In this document: positions 1 to 9,428 of the stretch, in pieces
Layout: each line of letters opens with the position of its first letter
Numbering within the stretch: position 1 is the stretch's first letter
From: Isachenkonia alkalipeptolytica
GTDB lineage: Bacteria > Bacillota > Clostridia > Peptostreptococcales > T1SED10-28
Reading direction: 5' to 3'
DNA length: 64,000 nt
Assembly: GCF_009910325.1 (NCBI RefSeq)
Contig: NZ_SUMG01000008.1
Location: forward strand, 62,001 to 126,000
Translations under genes and position numbers: made by a program
Notes under the pieces: model-generated
The model's input: the letters and a program-made list of their open reading frames with translations, nothing else
Database searches by the model: none
Told to the model about the DNA's origin: nothing

Positions 1-1233
1 TGGTTAGAATGGAGAGCAAAACCTGTAGGGAAAAAGATTTATGCAGTGGCTCGAGATATCACAGAGCAGGAGAAAAATAAAAGGAGACTAGAAGTCAGCG
101 AAGAAAAATATAAAACCTTGGTGGAGCAGTCAACGGAGATGCTATACCTTCATGATTTACAAGGACAAATTATTGACGTAAATAAAACAGCCTGTAAAGA
201 GATGGGTTATAAAAGAGAAGAACTGTTAAGACTAAATATTTTAAATCTTCATCCTTATAAGGGAAAACAGGAGTTTTTTGAACAGATGTGGCATAAGTGG
301 ACAAAAAATGAAATCATCGAATTTAGTACAGGGCATATAACAAAAAAAGGCAAAGTGCTGGATGTGGAAATCCGAGCAAGAAAAATAAGCTTCGGCGGAA
401 AACAGTATGTTATGGCACTGGTACGCGACGTAACTGAGAGTAGAAAAATCCAACAGACCCTTATAAGGGCAAAAAGAAATGCAGAGTCTGCAAATCTTGC
501 AAAAACAAGATTTTTAGCCAACATGAGTCATGAGATCCGAACACCGATGAATGGAATTCGAGGATTTTTGCAGCTTTTGGAAGAAACCCCTTTAAGTGAA
601 GAGCAAAAAGAGTATATTGAGCATATTGATAACTCTAGTATCAATCTTTTAAATATTATTAATGATATATTGGACTTGTCCAAAATAGAAGCGGGGGAAA
701 TTTCTTTTGATATTCAAGGAATTAATCTAAAAGAAACCATCGATAACATCGTACATCCCTTTGAATATAGGGCCAAAAGTAAAGGGCTGGACTATGAAGT
801 TGATATATCCGATAACCTTTGCCAAGAAGTTAATACCGATGCCACAAAGCTGATGCAAATAGTTACTAACTTAATCACCAATGCCATTAAGTTTACGCCG
901 GGAGGTAAGGTTAGGGTAAAAGCTGAAGCAAAGGACAAAGATGAAAAGCATATAATATTGATTTTATCAGTAAAGGATTCAGGAATCGGTCTAAAAAAAT
1001 CAGAGATCAAGGAGATTTTTTTGCCCTTTAATCAAGCGGATGATACTTATACTCGCAGTTATGGGGGTACCGGACTGGGTCTTGCAATCGTTAAAGAACT
1101 TCTTGGAGTGATGGAAGGGGAAATTTCTATTAACAGTACCTACGGGGAAGGGAGCTTCTTTGAGGTGCGAATGCCACTGGAAAAAGTCACTGAGAAGGTT
1201 GGTTGTCATAATAAAGATGGAGAAAATGAATAG
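1..1233 (+). CDS. PAS-domain sensor histidine kinase, 5' end outside the window
   Basis: The frame is open from base 1, so the N-terminus lies outside the window; 410 residues are visible and the GTG at 46 is only an internal codon. Visible order: the end of one PAS/PAC domain (about residues 1-25), a complete PAS domain (about 36-150), HisKA dimerisation domain with the phospho-acceptor in NMSHEIRTP (His about residue 177), then HATPase with the N box (NLITNAIKFT), G1 box (DSGIGL) and G2 box (GGTGLGL). It should autophosphorylate on ATP and pass phosphate to a response regulator. No transmembrane segment is visible in this part, and no receiver domain follows, so its partner is elsewhere or upstream. 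The signal sensed is unknown. Confidence 0.93.
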   Translation, partial: WLEWRAKPVGKKIYAVARDITEQEKNKRRLEVSEEKYKTLVEQSTEMLYLHDLQGQIIDVNKTACKEMGYKREELLRLNILNLHPYKGKQEFFEQMWHKWTKNEIIEFSTGHITKKGKVLDVEIRARKISFGGKQYVMALVRDVTESRKIQQTLIRAKRNAESANLAKTRFLANMSHEIRTPMNGIRGFLQLLEETPLSEEQKEYIEHIDNSSINLLNIINDILDLSKIEAGEISFDIQGINLKETIDNIVHPFEYRAKSKGLDYEVDISDNLCQEVNTDATKLMQIVTNLITNAIKFTPGGKVRVKAEAKDKDEKHIILILSVKDSGIGLKKSEIKEIFLPFNQADDTYTRSYGGTGLGLAIVKELLGVMEGEISINSTYGEGSFFEVRMPLEKVTEKVGCHNKDGENE

Positions 1234-1279
1234 ACTGTAACCAAGGAGTTTTTAAAAAATAAATTTAAGAGGTGATTTG

Positions 1280-2299
1280 ATGAATTTTCTCGAAATGGAA
1301 AGAAAAGCTAGGGTCAACTTAAAAGGATATTGCCGAGTATGTCCCGAGTGCGACGGATACGCCTGTGCTGGTGAGGTTCCAGGAATGGGTGGAGCTGGAA
1401 CCGCTGCAGCCTTTAAGAATAACGTAAAAGATTTAAAAAACGTTCGACTCAAATTAAAGACTATTCACAGTGCTAAAGATCCCAGGATAGAAAGTTCGTT
1501 TTTCGGCAATAAAGTGAGCTTTCCTATATTGGTAGCTCCGGTAACAGGTAGTGCTTTTAATATGGGGGGGGCCTTACGGGAAGAAGAATATATCAAAAGT
1601 GCAGTTCAGGGAAGTGAAAATGCAGGAACTTTGGCAATGATTGGGGATTCTGCTGATCTTACAATGTATGACGAGGGATTACGGGCGCTTAAACAAGTCC
1701 GGGGTAAAGGCGCTGCGATCATTAAACCGAGAGTCAATCAGGATATCATTGAAAACATCAAAAAAGCTGAAAAAATCGGATTAAGTGCTGTAGGAGTCGA
1801 TATTGACGGAGCAGGGCTTATAACCATGGCCTTAAAAGGTCAACCGGTAGGCCCAAAGACCGTGGAAGAATTAAAAGCGATTGTTAAGGCTACAGAACTC
1901 CCCGTTGTGTTAAAAGGTATAATGACTCCGGAAGAGGCTGATCTCGCCGTTGAAATCGGTGCCAAAGCTATTGTGGTATCTAACCATGGAGGGCGGGTCT
2001 TGGATCATGCTGAATCAACCCCTAGAGTGTTACCTGAAATAGCGGAAAGGGTAAGGGGAAAAATAATCATTTTAGCCGACGGAGGCATTCGCTCCGGCGT
2101 GGATGCTTTTAAGATGATCGCTCTGGGAGCCGACGGGGTCCTCGTTGGTCGCCCGATTGTTATAGGAGCCTTTGGGGGCTTTGAGGAGGGTGTGACCATG
2201 GTACTGGAAAAAATGAAACAGGAGTTTTACCAGTCCATGATCTTAACAGGAGCATCGGATCTCAAGGATATAAACAGGGATAAAATTACGGTCCTTTAA
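1280..2299 (+). CDS. FMN-dependent alpha-hydroxy-acid oxidase/dehydrogenase family protein
   Basis: A 339-residue TIM-barrel flavoenzyme related to L-lactate and glycolate oxidases. The N-terminus carries the Cys-rich stretch CRVCPECDGYACAG seen in the clostridial subgroup, and the C-terminal half has VSNHGGRVLD, containing the catalytic His and FMN-phosphate contacts, then LADGGIRSG and GADGVLVGRP. It is expected to oxidise a 2-hydroxy acid to a 2-oxo acid; in an anaerobe the electron acceptor is unlikely to be oxygen. The ATG at 1280 is preferred over the TTG at 1277 because it lies 5 nt after AAGAGGTG. Its stop overlaps that of the convergent BCCT gene by 4 bp. The true substrate cannot be read from sequence. 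Confidence 0.85.
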   Translation: MNFLEMERKARVNLKGYCRVCPECDGYACAGEVPGMGGAGTAAAFKNNVKDLKNVRLKLKTIHSAKDPRIESSFFGNKVSFPILVAPVTGSAFNMGGALREEEYIKSAVQGSENAGTLAMIGDSADLTMYDEGLRALKQVRGKGAAIIKPRVNQDIIENIKKAEKIGLSAVGVDIDGAGLITMALKGQPVGPKTVEELKAIVKATELPVVLKGIMTPEEADLAVEIGAKAIVVSNHGGRVLDHAESTPRVLPEIAERVRGKIIILADGGIRSGVDAFKMIALGADGVLVGRPIVIGAFGGFEEGVTMVLEKMKQEFYQSMILTGASDLKDINRDKITVL

Positions 2300-3939
2300 G
2301 TTTCCGAGGATTCTTCATCCCCCTGAACCACATGTTCCTTTACATCTTCAAAAAGCTTGTTTCGAATGTAATCCTCTCTTCGGTCGGAAGCTTCCCGAAC
2401 CCCGATGATAACGGCTATACTCGCTGCAATTAGAACGAAAGTAAAAGGAAGACCGGTACTGATGACCGCGGTTTGTAAAACATCCAGGGCTTGTTCGCCG
2501 CCGATTAACAACAGCACGGCGGCTAATAGGCCTTCCGCCGCTGCCCAAAAAACTCGCTGTTTATTAGGGGTATCTTCTTTACCACTGGCGGTGATTTTTT
2601 CAACTACCAAAGAGCCGGAATCACTGGAGGTAATAAAATAAGACATAACCAGCAGGGTACCGAGAATAGAAAGAAGGGTTATGCTAAGGTTTGCCAAGAC
2701 AGGGACGTTCAGTTGGTGAATGAGCTCAAACAGGGCCACCGGCAAATTGTCCTGTACGGTCTCGAATAAAGCACCACCGGTATTTTCGTTTATGGATATG
2801 GCTGTGCCGCCGAATACTGATAGCCATAAAAAGGAAAGGAACGAGGGTACAATCAATACTGCAAGAATAAACTCCCTCACGGTCCTTCCTCTAGACATTC
2901 TAGCAATAAACATTCCCACAAAGGGGGACCAGGAGATCCACCAGGATAGATAAAAAATGGACCAGTCCCCTTGCCATGAATCACCTTTAAAGGACAATGA
3001 GAAGGATGCTTGAAGAAAATCACTTAAGTAAAGTCCCAGTCCATTCATAAATACCCGGAGTATATAAAAGCTTGGTCCCAGCAGGAAAACCAAAAGCATA
3101 AACAATCCTGCTAAGCGAATATTTAGTACCGATAAAAAGCGAATCCCTCCATGGATTCCGGCTAAAATTGAAAATATGGCCATTAATGTTATTATGAAGA
3201 TTAAAAGCACTTGTATAGTAACATTTTCCGGGAGCTGAAAGAGGTAATTGAGTCCGCTGTTCATTTGCTGAACGCCCAGCCCAAGGGAGGTAGCAAGGCC
3301 AAACATGCAAGCAAGAACGGCAAGGATATCAATGATGTCACCGGTTTTGCCGAAAATCCGGTCCTTAAATAAGGGATAAAATACTGAACGTAGAGAAAGG
3401 GGGAGGTTCTTATTATAAGCAAAAAATGCTAGGGAAAGCCCTAATAATGCGTAGATTCCCCAAGGATGAAACCCCCAGTGGAAAAAAGTTGCAGCCATAG
3501 CACTGGTAACAGCGCTTTCACTTTCATAAATAAAAGGGGTTATTTGAGAGTGGGTCAGGGGTTCTCCCACAGCCCAAAACATCAGTCCGATCCCCATACC
3601 TGCAGAAATAAGCATAGAATACCAAGCGAAGGTACTGAATTCTGCTTTTGCGTACATCCCACCGATTCTTACATTTCCCAGTTTGGAAAAGGCCAAATAC
3701 AAACAGACTCCGATAAAGAAGTTGCTACCCAATAAAAAAAGCCAGTCCCAATTGTTAATGATTCTACTGTAGATCTGATCAAAGAGTTGATTAGCATGTT
3801 CAAGATTCAACAAGGCATAACCGGCAAAGATCAAAATAAATAAACCTGAAACAATGGATACGGGAGGATTAAAATCCAGACCGAATTTGGTATAATTCCG
3901 TTGATATAATAATTTTTGCTTTGTTTCTTCTTTAGGCAT
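2296..3939 (-). CDS. BCCT family transporter, probably glycine betaine uptake
   Basis: A 547-residue membrane protein with about 12 hydrophobic segments, the usual BCCT size. The glycine-rich unwound helix reads GMGIG and the conserved TM8 block reads WWISWSPFVG followed by FIARMSRGRT, which provides the Trp box for quaternary amines. In BetP the same GMGIG sequence goes with Na+/betaine symport, whereas an Asp at the last Gly goes with choline, so betaine is favoured by inference. The C-terminal tail is short and acidic (ending near DEESSET). The start has AGGAGGA 8 nt upstream on the minus strand. It is monocistronic and convergent with the oxidase gene. It likely serves osmotic protection. 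Confidence 0.92.
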   Translation of the reverse strand: MPKEETKQKLLYQRNYTKFGLDFNPPVSIVSGLFILIFAGYALLNLEHANQLFDQIYSRIINNWDWLFLLGSNFFIGVCLYLAFSKLGNVRIGGMYAKAEFSTFAWYSMLISAGMGIGLMFWAVGEPLTHSQITPFIYESESAVTSAMAATFFHWGFHPWGIYALLGLSLAFFAYNKNLPLSLRSVFYPLFKDRIFGKTGDIIDILAVLACMFGLATSLGLGVQQMNSGLNYLFQLPENVTIQVLLIFIITLMAIFSILAGIHGGIRFLSVLNIRLAGLFMLLVFLLGPSFYILRVFMNGLGLYLSDFLQASFSLSFKGDSWQGDWSIFYLSWWISWSPFVGMFIARMSRGRTVREFILAVLIVPSFLSFLWLSVFGGTAISINENTGGALFETVQDNLPVALFELIHQLNVPVLANLSITLLSILGTLLVMSYFITSSDSGSLVVEKITASGKEDTPNKQRVFWAAAEGLLAAVLLLIGGEQALDVLQTAVISTGLPFTFVLIAASIAVIIGVREASDRREDYIRNKLFEDVKEHVVQGDEESSET

Positions 3940-4024
3940 AAAAAATTCCTCCTCATATATCTTTATCTATGGGTTTACCCAAGTTAAATCATACTATAAC
4001 AAAAAAATAAAAAACCGGAAAGAA

Positions 4025-4033
4025 TGTTATAAT
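4025..4033 (+). promoter_or_regulatory. Extended -10 promoter element before the DUF697 GTPase
   Basis: TGTTATAAT is a perfect TGn-TATAAT extended -10 box about 105 bp before the GTPase start. No good -35 was seen at the expected spacing, which is tolerated by extended -10 promoters. Confidence 0.5.
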
Positions 4034-4137
4034 AATTCTAAGGGAAATCCCTAAGAAGTGAGACTTTCGACAAGAGAATAAGTACAGGTTTTGAAATAAA
4101 GGTAGAGCCTTAAAAAAAGAAGTTGGGTGGTGGGGTT

Positions 4138-5379
4138 ATGGGATTCAATAAAGAAAAAACCCAAAAACTGTTACAAGACATCGATGTATTATTCGATCAA
4201 TTACCGATGAAAATGTCCGCGAAACAAAGAGCATATATTAAAAACGTTGTTTTAGGACCGGCCCTCAAGGATGTTCAAAAAATGATCGAAGAAAGCAGAC
4301 CTCCGGTAATGATGACTCTAGGTCGTTCCGGTCACGGGAAATCTTCCTTGATCAATGCGTTAATTGGAAAAGAGGTGGCCAAGGTAAATCCGGTGGTTCC
4401 GGAAACCCGAGGCTCCACTTATTATGAGGTTCCCTTTGAAGAGTATGGTGCCACATGGAGAATGATTGATACCAGAGGTTTTTTTGACGTTATTAACGAG
4501 GGGCGGGGCCATAGAGAGGATGGGGTAAAACAGCTTAAAAAAGAAATTCTGGAACACCGTCCGGATATTTTTTTGCATGTAATAAATATCAAAGAGGTTC
4601 GTACAATGTCCAATGATTTATTGGTGATGAAAGACATAGGAGACACACTGAAAAAAGAAAACATCAGAATTCCCATTGTTACCATATTAAGCAATGTGGA
4701 TATTCTTGGGAATCCAACGCTCCCTATTGAAACCCCGGAGAAACAAGGACAAATTATTCAGGGAATGAACTACCTGATTCGAGAAGTTTTCCAAATCGAA
4801 GAGCCGAAAGTGAAGTTTCTAAACTTGCATCATCCTGCAAGGGGTTATATTCTCAAGGGAGATCATTATGTAGGAATAATTCCCGTAAGCACCTATCCCG
4901 ACAATCTTTGGAATATTGATACCTTAGAAGAATTTATCGGAGAAGTGCTACCGGAAAGAGCAAAGCTTGATTATCTACAAGTGAAAAATCAAACCGCTCA
5001 GATGAAAAAATTCACTACATCGGTTATTAAACGTTTCTCCACGGTTGCAGGGGGAGTCGGGTCTTCACCGATTCCCGTGGCAGATTTTTTTGTGATTACA
5101 CCTCTTCAGCTTCTGATGATTATTATAATCGGAACATTATCAGGCAAAGAGATGAAAATAGAAACCGCCCATGAGTATCTAGCCGCTATGGGACTGAATA
5201 TCGGTGCGGCTTTAGGTTTTCGATCCCTCGCCCATCAATTAACGAAAATGATTCCCATGGGGGGAATGTTCATCTCCGGAGGGATTGCCAGTTCTGCAAC
5301 CTATGCGCTGGGAAAATCTGCTGAAATGTATTTCTTTCATGGTAAGGTCGTAAATCCCAAAAATATAAAGGGAAACTAG
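4138..5379 (+). CDS. GTPase with C-terminal DUF697-like membrane-associated domain
   Basis: A 413-residue protein of the YeeP/YfjP-like GTPase group. The P-loop is GRSGHGKSS (residues 62-70), the switch II motif is DTRG (111-114) instead of DxxG with Pro, and the base-specificity motif is SNVD (185-188) instead of NKxD, so nucleotide specificity may be relaxed. The C-terminal third has two hydrophobic stretches (around VITPLQLLMIIIIG and MFISGGIASSATYALG) matching the DUF697 pattern, implying membrane association. ATG at 4138 follows GGTGGTGGGG; an upstream in-frame TTG at 4123 has a poorer site. Monocistronic by appearance. The cellular role of this family is not established. Confidence 0.8.
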   Translation: MGFNKEKTQKLLQDIDVLFDQLPMKMSAKQRAYIKNVVLGPALKDVQKMIEESRPPVMMTLGRSGHGKSSLINALIGKEVAKVNPVVPETRGSTYYEVPFEEYGATWRMIDTRGFFDVINEGRGHREDGVKQLKKEILEHRPDIFLHVINIKEVRTMSNDLLVMKDIGDTLKKENIRIPIVTILSNVDILGNPTLPIETPEKQGQIIQGMNYLIREVFQIEEPKVKFLNLHHPARGYILKGDHYVGIIPVSTYPDNLWNIDTLEEFIGEVLPERAKLDYLQVKNQTAQMKKFTTSVIKRFSTVAGGVGSSPIPVADFFVITPLQLLMIIIIGTLSGKEMKIETAHEYLAAMGLNIGAALGFRSLAHQLTKMIPMGGMFISGGIASSATYALGKSAEMYFFHGKVVNPKNIKGN

Positions 5380-5413
5380 GTACCAAGAGAAAAATACCTA
5401 GTTTTTCAGAATG

Positions 5414-5422
5414 TGGTATAAT
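5414..5422 (+). promoter_or_regulatory. Extended -10 promoter element before the M20-like gene
   Basis: TGGTATAAT is a TGn-TATAAT extended -10 box 36 bp before the TTG start of the M20-like gene and just after the GTPase stop, suggesting separate transcription. No convincing -35 was seen. Confidence 0.55.
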
Positions 5423-5457
5423 TAGTATTATGAAGTGTTTTGAAGGAGGGATCAGAT

Positions 5458-6435
5458 TTGTCGAAGAAAATCTTAAAAGAACTGGTTTGTAACAGTATTG
5501 ATGATCATCGAAAGGAGATCCTGAGAATTGCACGGGAGATACAAAGTCATCCGGAGCTGGGATTTAAAGAAGAATATCTCAGTAAAAAGATTGCTAAGGT
5601 TTTTGAAAAAATGGATTTGGATGTGGAAGACCATCTAGCTCTTACCGGTTGCAAAGCAACCATTAATGAAGATTTACGAGGCCCCAATCTAGCAGTAATA
5701 GCAGCTTTGGATGCAGGGCTGAATCCCTCTCAACCCGATGCTAATGAAGAGGGTATAGTCCATAACGGAGGAAACAATCATCAAATTGCTATGATGATTG
5801 GCATTGCCTTTGGGCTAATTAAATCCCATGCGGTTCAAAACCTTGACGGGAAAGTGACTTTCGTAGCTGTGCCGGCCCAGGAGTCCGTTGATTTGGAATA
5901 TCGGGACCACCTTATTGAAAATGGCAAAATTCATTATCGGTACGGAATCCAGGAACTATTAAAAAGGGAATGTTTTGATGAAATTGATATTGCTCTATCA
6001 ATACAAAACATGGATTTGGGAGATATAAAAACAAAATTGGTTATTTCTCCAAACCATCCATCGATTCCTGTTTATGATGGACTCGGGGTAATATTTCAGG
6101 AAAATGCTAAGCTTTTTTACGGGGAATCACAGATTAAATGGTCGGAAAATATTATTCGAGATGAATTTTTTAATATACAGGAATTATCAAAGGTCATGCC
6201 TACCCTTCAGCCGTTAGCAGGAGGGGTTCGAGGTGTCCGTGGGGGGAAGGATTTTGAATTGATGGATAAGGATACGGCATACATTATTCCGGCAAAAATC
6301 ATGGCTCTGACCATTGTGGATTTACTTTATGATAATGCAAAGAAAACCAGGAAAATTCTAAAAAATCATAATCCTCCAAAAACCATTGAGGAATATCTTA
6401 ATGAAAACCAGAATCTCCAAAGCTGCACTGAATAA
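5458..6435 (+). CDS. Degenerate M20-family amidohydrolase homologue, probable pseudoenzyme
   Basis: A 325-residue protein clearly related to M20 aminoacylase/amidohydrolases (about 400-430 residues). It starts at TTG 5458, 7 nt after AAGGAGGG; the TTG at 5440 lacks a site. N-terminal pattern SHPELGFKE and C-terminal PAKIMALTIVDLL are kept. Compared from memory with the HACGHNAQ subgroup, the active site reads HNGGNNHQ (102-109: Cys to Gly104, His to Asn106), VPAEE reads VPAQE (Glu to Gln141), the MVH histidine is Gln183, and the last His ligand region reads RGGKDF. The roughly 100-residue dimerisation domain is absent after residue 190. The frame is intact, so it may have a non-catalytic role rather than being a decaying gene. 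Confidence 0.75.
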   Translation: MSKKILKELVCNSIDDHRKEILRIAREIQSHPELGFKEEYLSKKIAKVFEKMDLDVEDHLALTGCKATINEDLRGPNLAVIAALDAGLNPSQPDANEEGIVHNGGNNHQIAMMIGIAFGLIKSHAVQNLDGKVTFVAVPAQESVDLEYRDHLIENGKIHYRYGIQELLKRECFDEIDIALSIQNMDLGDIKTKLVISPNHPSIPVYDGLGVIFQENAKLFYGESQIKWSENIIRDEFFNIQELSKVMPTLQPLAGGVRGVRGGKDFELMDKDTAYIIPAKIMALTIVDLLYDNAKKTRKILKNHNPPKTIEEYLNENQNLQSCTE

Positions 6436-6481
6436 TGAAACCCTAAGTGAAGAGCTAGGGCATAGAAGACTCCTTGCCTCA

Positions 6482-6520
6482 AAAACACACCACAGCTTAT
6501 GCTGTGGTGTGTTTTGATTT
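6482..6520 (+). terminator. Strong intrinsic terminator after the M20-like gene
   Basis: A perfect 15-bp stem (6482-6496 with 6501-6515) around a TTAT loop, followed by a T-rich run. The A-rich 5' arm means it could also act on the minus strand. Confidence 0.9.
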
Positions 6521-6654
6521 TTAATATATCAATTGATTGAGATTTCTTACACTGAAAGGGTATCTATGGGAATAGTTATGAAAAGATTTGCTTAAGAGAT
6601 AATAAGAGGCTTGGTAAGACTTATTTCAAAAACAGGATATCTTTAAGAGGAAGG

Positions 6655-8142
6655 ATGAGTTCAATGACTGAAAAGAATGGAGTTATGTTACAGGCTTTTC
6701 ACTGGTATACCCAAGGGGACGGCTGGCTTTGGAACTGGCTCCAAAAGGAAGCCACCAGCTTAGCAGAGGCAGGATTTACGGCGATTTGGTTACCGCCGGC
6801 TTACAAGGGGGCTGGTGGAGGCTTTGATGTAGGATATGGTGTGTACGATCTTTTTGACTTGGGAGAATTTGAACAAAAAGGTACGGTAGCCACAAAATAT
6901 GGAAGTAAAGAAGACTATATTAAAGGAATAAAAAAAGCTCAAAAGGCGGGAATGGAAGTTTATGGGGATATTGTGCTGAACCATCGCCTTGGCGCCGACC
7001 ATGCTGAAGAGTTTTACGGAGTCCCCATTAATCCTGAAAACCGTCGGGAAGCAATCGGAAAAAAACATAAAATTAGAGCTTGGACTCATTTCTCATTTCC
7101 AGGCAGGAAGGGTGAATACTCGGAACTTAATTGGCATTGGTGGCATTTTAATGCTGTGGATTATAGCGCACTGGATGAGGAAAGGGATGCTATATATTTA
7201 ATTGAAGGAAAAACCTTTGATGATGATGTAGCCAAAGAAAAAGGCAATTATGATTATCTAATGGGGTGTAATTTGGATTTAAACAGTCCCGATGTGGAAA
7301 AAGAACTGATCCATTGGGGAAAATGGTACCTTGATACTACGGGGATTGATGGTTTTCGTTTTGATGCCGTAAAACATGTGAAGTCCAAATTTTTTCTAAA
7401 GTGGCTTCATACTATGAGAAAGCATAAAAATAGAAATCTGTTCGCCGTTGGAGAATACTGGTCCAAGGACTTACGGGAACTGTGTGATTTCATTGATGAT
7501 ACCCAGGAAAACATTATGCTTTTCGATGTGAATTTGCATTATAATTTTGTAAAGGTCAGTAAAGATCCGGAAAACTTTGATATTAGGAAAATATTCCAGC
7601 ATACATTGATGAAAAATGCTTCCCATTTGGCAGCAACGTTTGTTTCGAATCATGACTCTCAGCCGCTGCAATCACTTGAGTCAGTAGTGGAACCCTGGTT
7701 TGTTCCGCTGGCATACGGCATCATTTTACTTCGAAGAGAAGGTTATCCCACGGTCTTTATAGCGGATTATCATGGAGCCAAATACAAAGATCAGGGGCAT
7801 GACGGAAAAGAATATGAAATTGAACTGGTCAGTCATCAATGGATGATTAATAAATTTCTTTATGCAAGAAAAAATTATGCCTATGGAGACCAGGACAATT
7901 ATTCTGATCAGAAAAATTTACTGGCTTGGACCCGGAAAGGCTCTAGAGATAATTCAGGAGGACTTGCGGTATTGATCAGTACGGGTGAAAATAGGAAACT
8001 GTCTATGAAAATGCCTTTAGGGAATAAGGTTTATAAAGACCTGACAGAGCATATAGACAAAAGGGTAAAAACCGATGAAATGGGTTGGGGCGTTTTTTCT
8101 GTAAAGAAAAAATCTATATCGGTGTGGGTGCTGGACAGTTAA
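6655..8142 (+). CDS. Cytoplasmic alpha-amylase, GH13 family
   Basis: A 495-residue glycoside hydrolase that should cut internal alpha-1,4-glucosidic bonds in starch, glycogen or maltodextrin. Catalytic residues are visible: nucleophile Asp237 in GFRFDAVKH, acid/base Glu267 in GEYW and Asp334 in SNHDSQ; VLNHR and the N-terminal GVMLQAFHWY pattern are typical of the liquefying bacterial and AmyA type. There is no signal peptide, so it acts inside the cell, probably on stored glycogen or imported dextrins. ATG 6655 follows AAGAGGAAGG closely; ATG 6664 is an alternative that some relatives would support. No other glycan genes lie beside it. Confidence 0.93.
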   Translation: MSSMTEKNGVMLQAFHWYTQGDGWLWNWLQKEATSLAEAGFTAIWLPPAYKGAGGGFDVGYGVYDLFDLGEFEQKGTVATKYGSKEDYIKGIKKAQKAGMEVYGDIVLNHRLGADHAEEFYGVPINPENRREAIGKKHKIRAWTHFSFPGRKGEYSELNWHWWHFNAVDYSALDEERDAIYLIEGKTFDDDVAKEKGNYDYLMGCNLDLNSPDVEKELIHWGKWYLDTTGIDGFRFDAVKHVKSKFFLKWLHTMRKHKNRNLFAVGEYWSKDLRELCDFIDDTQENIMLFDVNLHYNFVKVSKDPENFDIRKIFQHTLMKNASHLAATFVSNHDSQPLQSLESVVEPWFVPLAYGIILLRREGYPTVFIADYHGAKYKDQGHDGKEYEIELVSHQWMINKFLYARKNYAYGDQDNYSDQKNLLAWTRKGSRDNSGGLAVLISTGENRKLSMKMPLGNKVYKDLTEHIDKRVKTDEMGWGVFSVKKKSISVWVLDS

Positions 8143-8261
8143 GTTTCCTGTAAAGCTCTAATTACTTTTAATTATGATTTGATAAGCGTTGCAAGGGGTA
8201 ACAATAAATTATAAGACAGACTTTCCTGAAAAAAGTTCCCCTTTGCCAAAGGAGGCTTACT

Positions 8262-9308
8262 ATGAAACGAAGTTCCGACTATTTTCGAGGCTGTTTATTA
8301 GGGGGAGCTATAGGCGATGCCCTTGGATGGCCTGTTGAGTTTATGAGCTATAGAGAAATTCTTGAAAAATATGGTGTTGGTGGAATCCGCGATTTAACTC
8401 TTTCATCAAGAGGGGTGGCGGAAATCACCGATGATACGCAAATGACTTTGTTTACCGCGGAGGGGATTCTGCGAGCACAAAACCGATTTTTGTCAAAAGG
8501 CATTTGTCATATTCCTTCCGTAGTCTATTATGCTTATCAAAGATGGTTATATACCCAGGGCTATAACGAAGACTTGAATGAAAGTATTTTAAAGAAGAGC
8601 TGGTTGTTATTTGCTAATGAGCTATTCCACCAAAGAGCTCCAGGAGGAGCCTGTGTGTCATCTTTACTTAGTGGGAAACAAGGAAGTATTCAAGAACCCG
8701 TAAATAACAGTAAAGGTTGCGGCGCTCTTGCTCGAACTGCTCCCCTGGGCCTTATGTTCCGAAAAAATGAAGCATTTGATGTAGCCATGCAATGCGCTGC
8801 GTTAACGCATGGTCATCCCTCCGCTTATTTGTCAGCGGGGGCTTTGGCATACCTAATTTCATCAATTATTGCAGGGGAAGAGTTGGAACCGGCGGTAACC
8901 AGTACCCTTTTGAAATTAGAGGAGTATGATAATCATCAGGAATGTAGTGAAAAGATCAATATGGCTATAGAGCTTTCAAAATTGGGATTTACAAATTACC
9001 GATCCATTGCAAAAATCGGCGAAGGATGGCTGGGAGAAGAGGCCCTAGGCATCAGTATATACTGTGCTGTGAAGTATCAGAATAGCTTTAAAAAAGCATT
9101 GATTGCAGCTGTAAACCATGACGGAGATAGTGACAGCACCGGAGCTATTACCGGCAATATTTTAGGAGCTTATAACGGAGTTGCAAATATACCCGGTGAT
9201 TGGATTTCCAAGATTGAATTAAGAGATGTATTAGTATTGATTGCTGATGATTTGTTAAAAGAGTATGATGAGGAAACTATGAATTGGGAGCGGTATCCCG
9301 GATACTAA
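8262..9308 (+). CDS. ADP-ribosylglycohydrolase family protein (DraG/ARH fold)
   Basis: A 348-residue all-helical hydrolase. The signatures are GCLLGGAIGDALGWPVEF at the N-terminus, TDDTQMT (first metal-binding acidic cluster) and NHDGDSDSTGAI near the C-terminus (second cluster), giving the two-Mg2+ site of DraG/ARH enzymes. These remove ADP-ribose from protein side chains or small molecules. No nitrogenase or ADP-ribosyltransferase gene lies nearby, so the substrate is unknown. ATG 8262 follows AAAGGAGG. It appears to be a single gene or the first of two with the following hydrolase. Confidence 0.9.
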   Translation: MKRSSDYFRGCLLGGAIGDALGWPVEFMSYREILEKYGVGGIRDLTLSSRGVAEITDDTQMTLFTAEGILRAQNRFLSKGICHIPSVVYYAYQRWLYTQGYNEDLNESILKKSWLLFANELFHQRAPGGACVSSLLSGKQGSIQEPVNNSKGCGALARTAPLGLMFRKNEAFDVAMQCAALTHGHPSAYLSAGALAYLISSIIAGEELEPAVTSTLLKLEEYDNHQECSEKINMAIELSKLGFTNYRSIAKIGEGWLGEEALGISIYCAVKYQNSFKKALIAAVNHDGDSDSTGAITGNILGAYNGVANIPGDWISKIELRDVLVLIADDLLKEYDEETMNWERYPGY

Positions 9309-9428
9309 ATTGAAATTATAAAAGTTTTGTTAAGCATATTGCTACTGATGGCTGTTGGAAGAGCGCCCTACAAATGTTACAGTTGCGGTAAAGATTTATG
9401 GAATAAAGTTTTAGTAGGAGGGGAAGAA

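Noticed and set aside
8179-8194. TTGATAAGCGTTGCAA as a catabolite (cre) site before the ADP-ribosylglycohydrolase
   Set aside because: The central CG is one base off the cre spacing and the arms are imperfect.
9327-9428. Upstream TTG start of the lipase-like gene
   Set aside because: No ribosome site there, while ATG 9429 has AGGAGGGG at ideal spacing.
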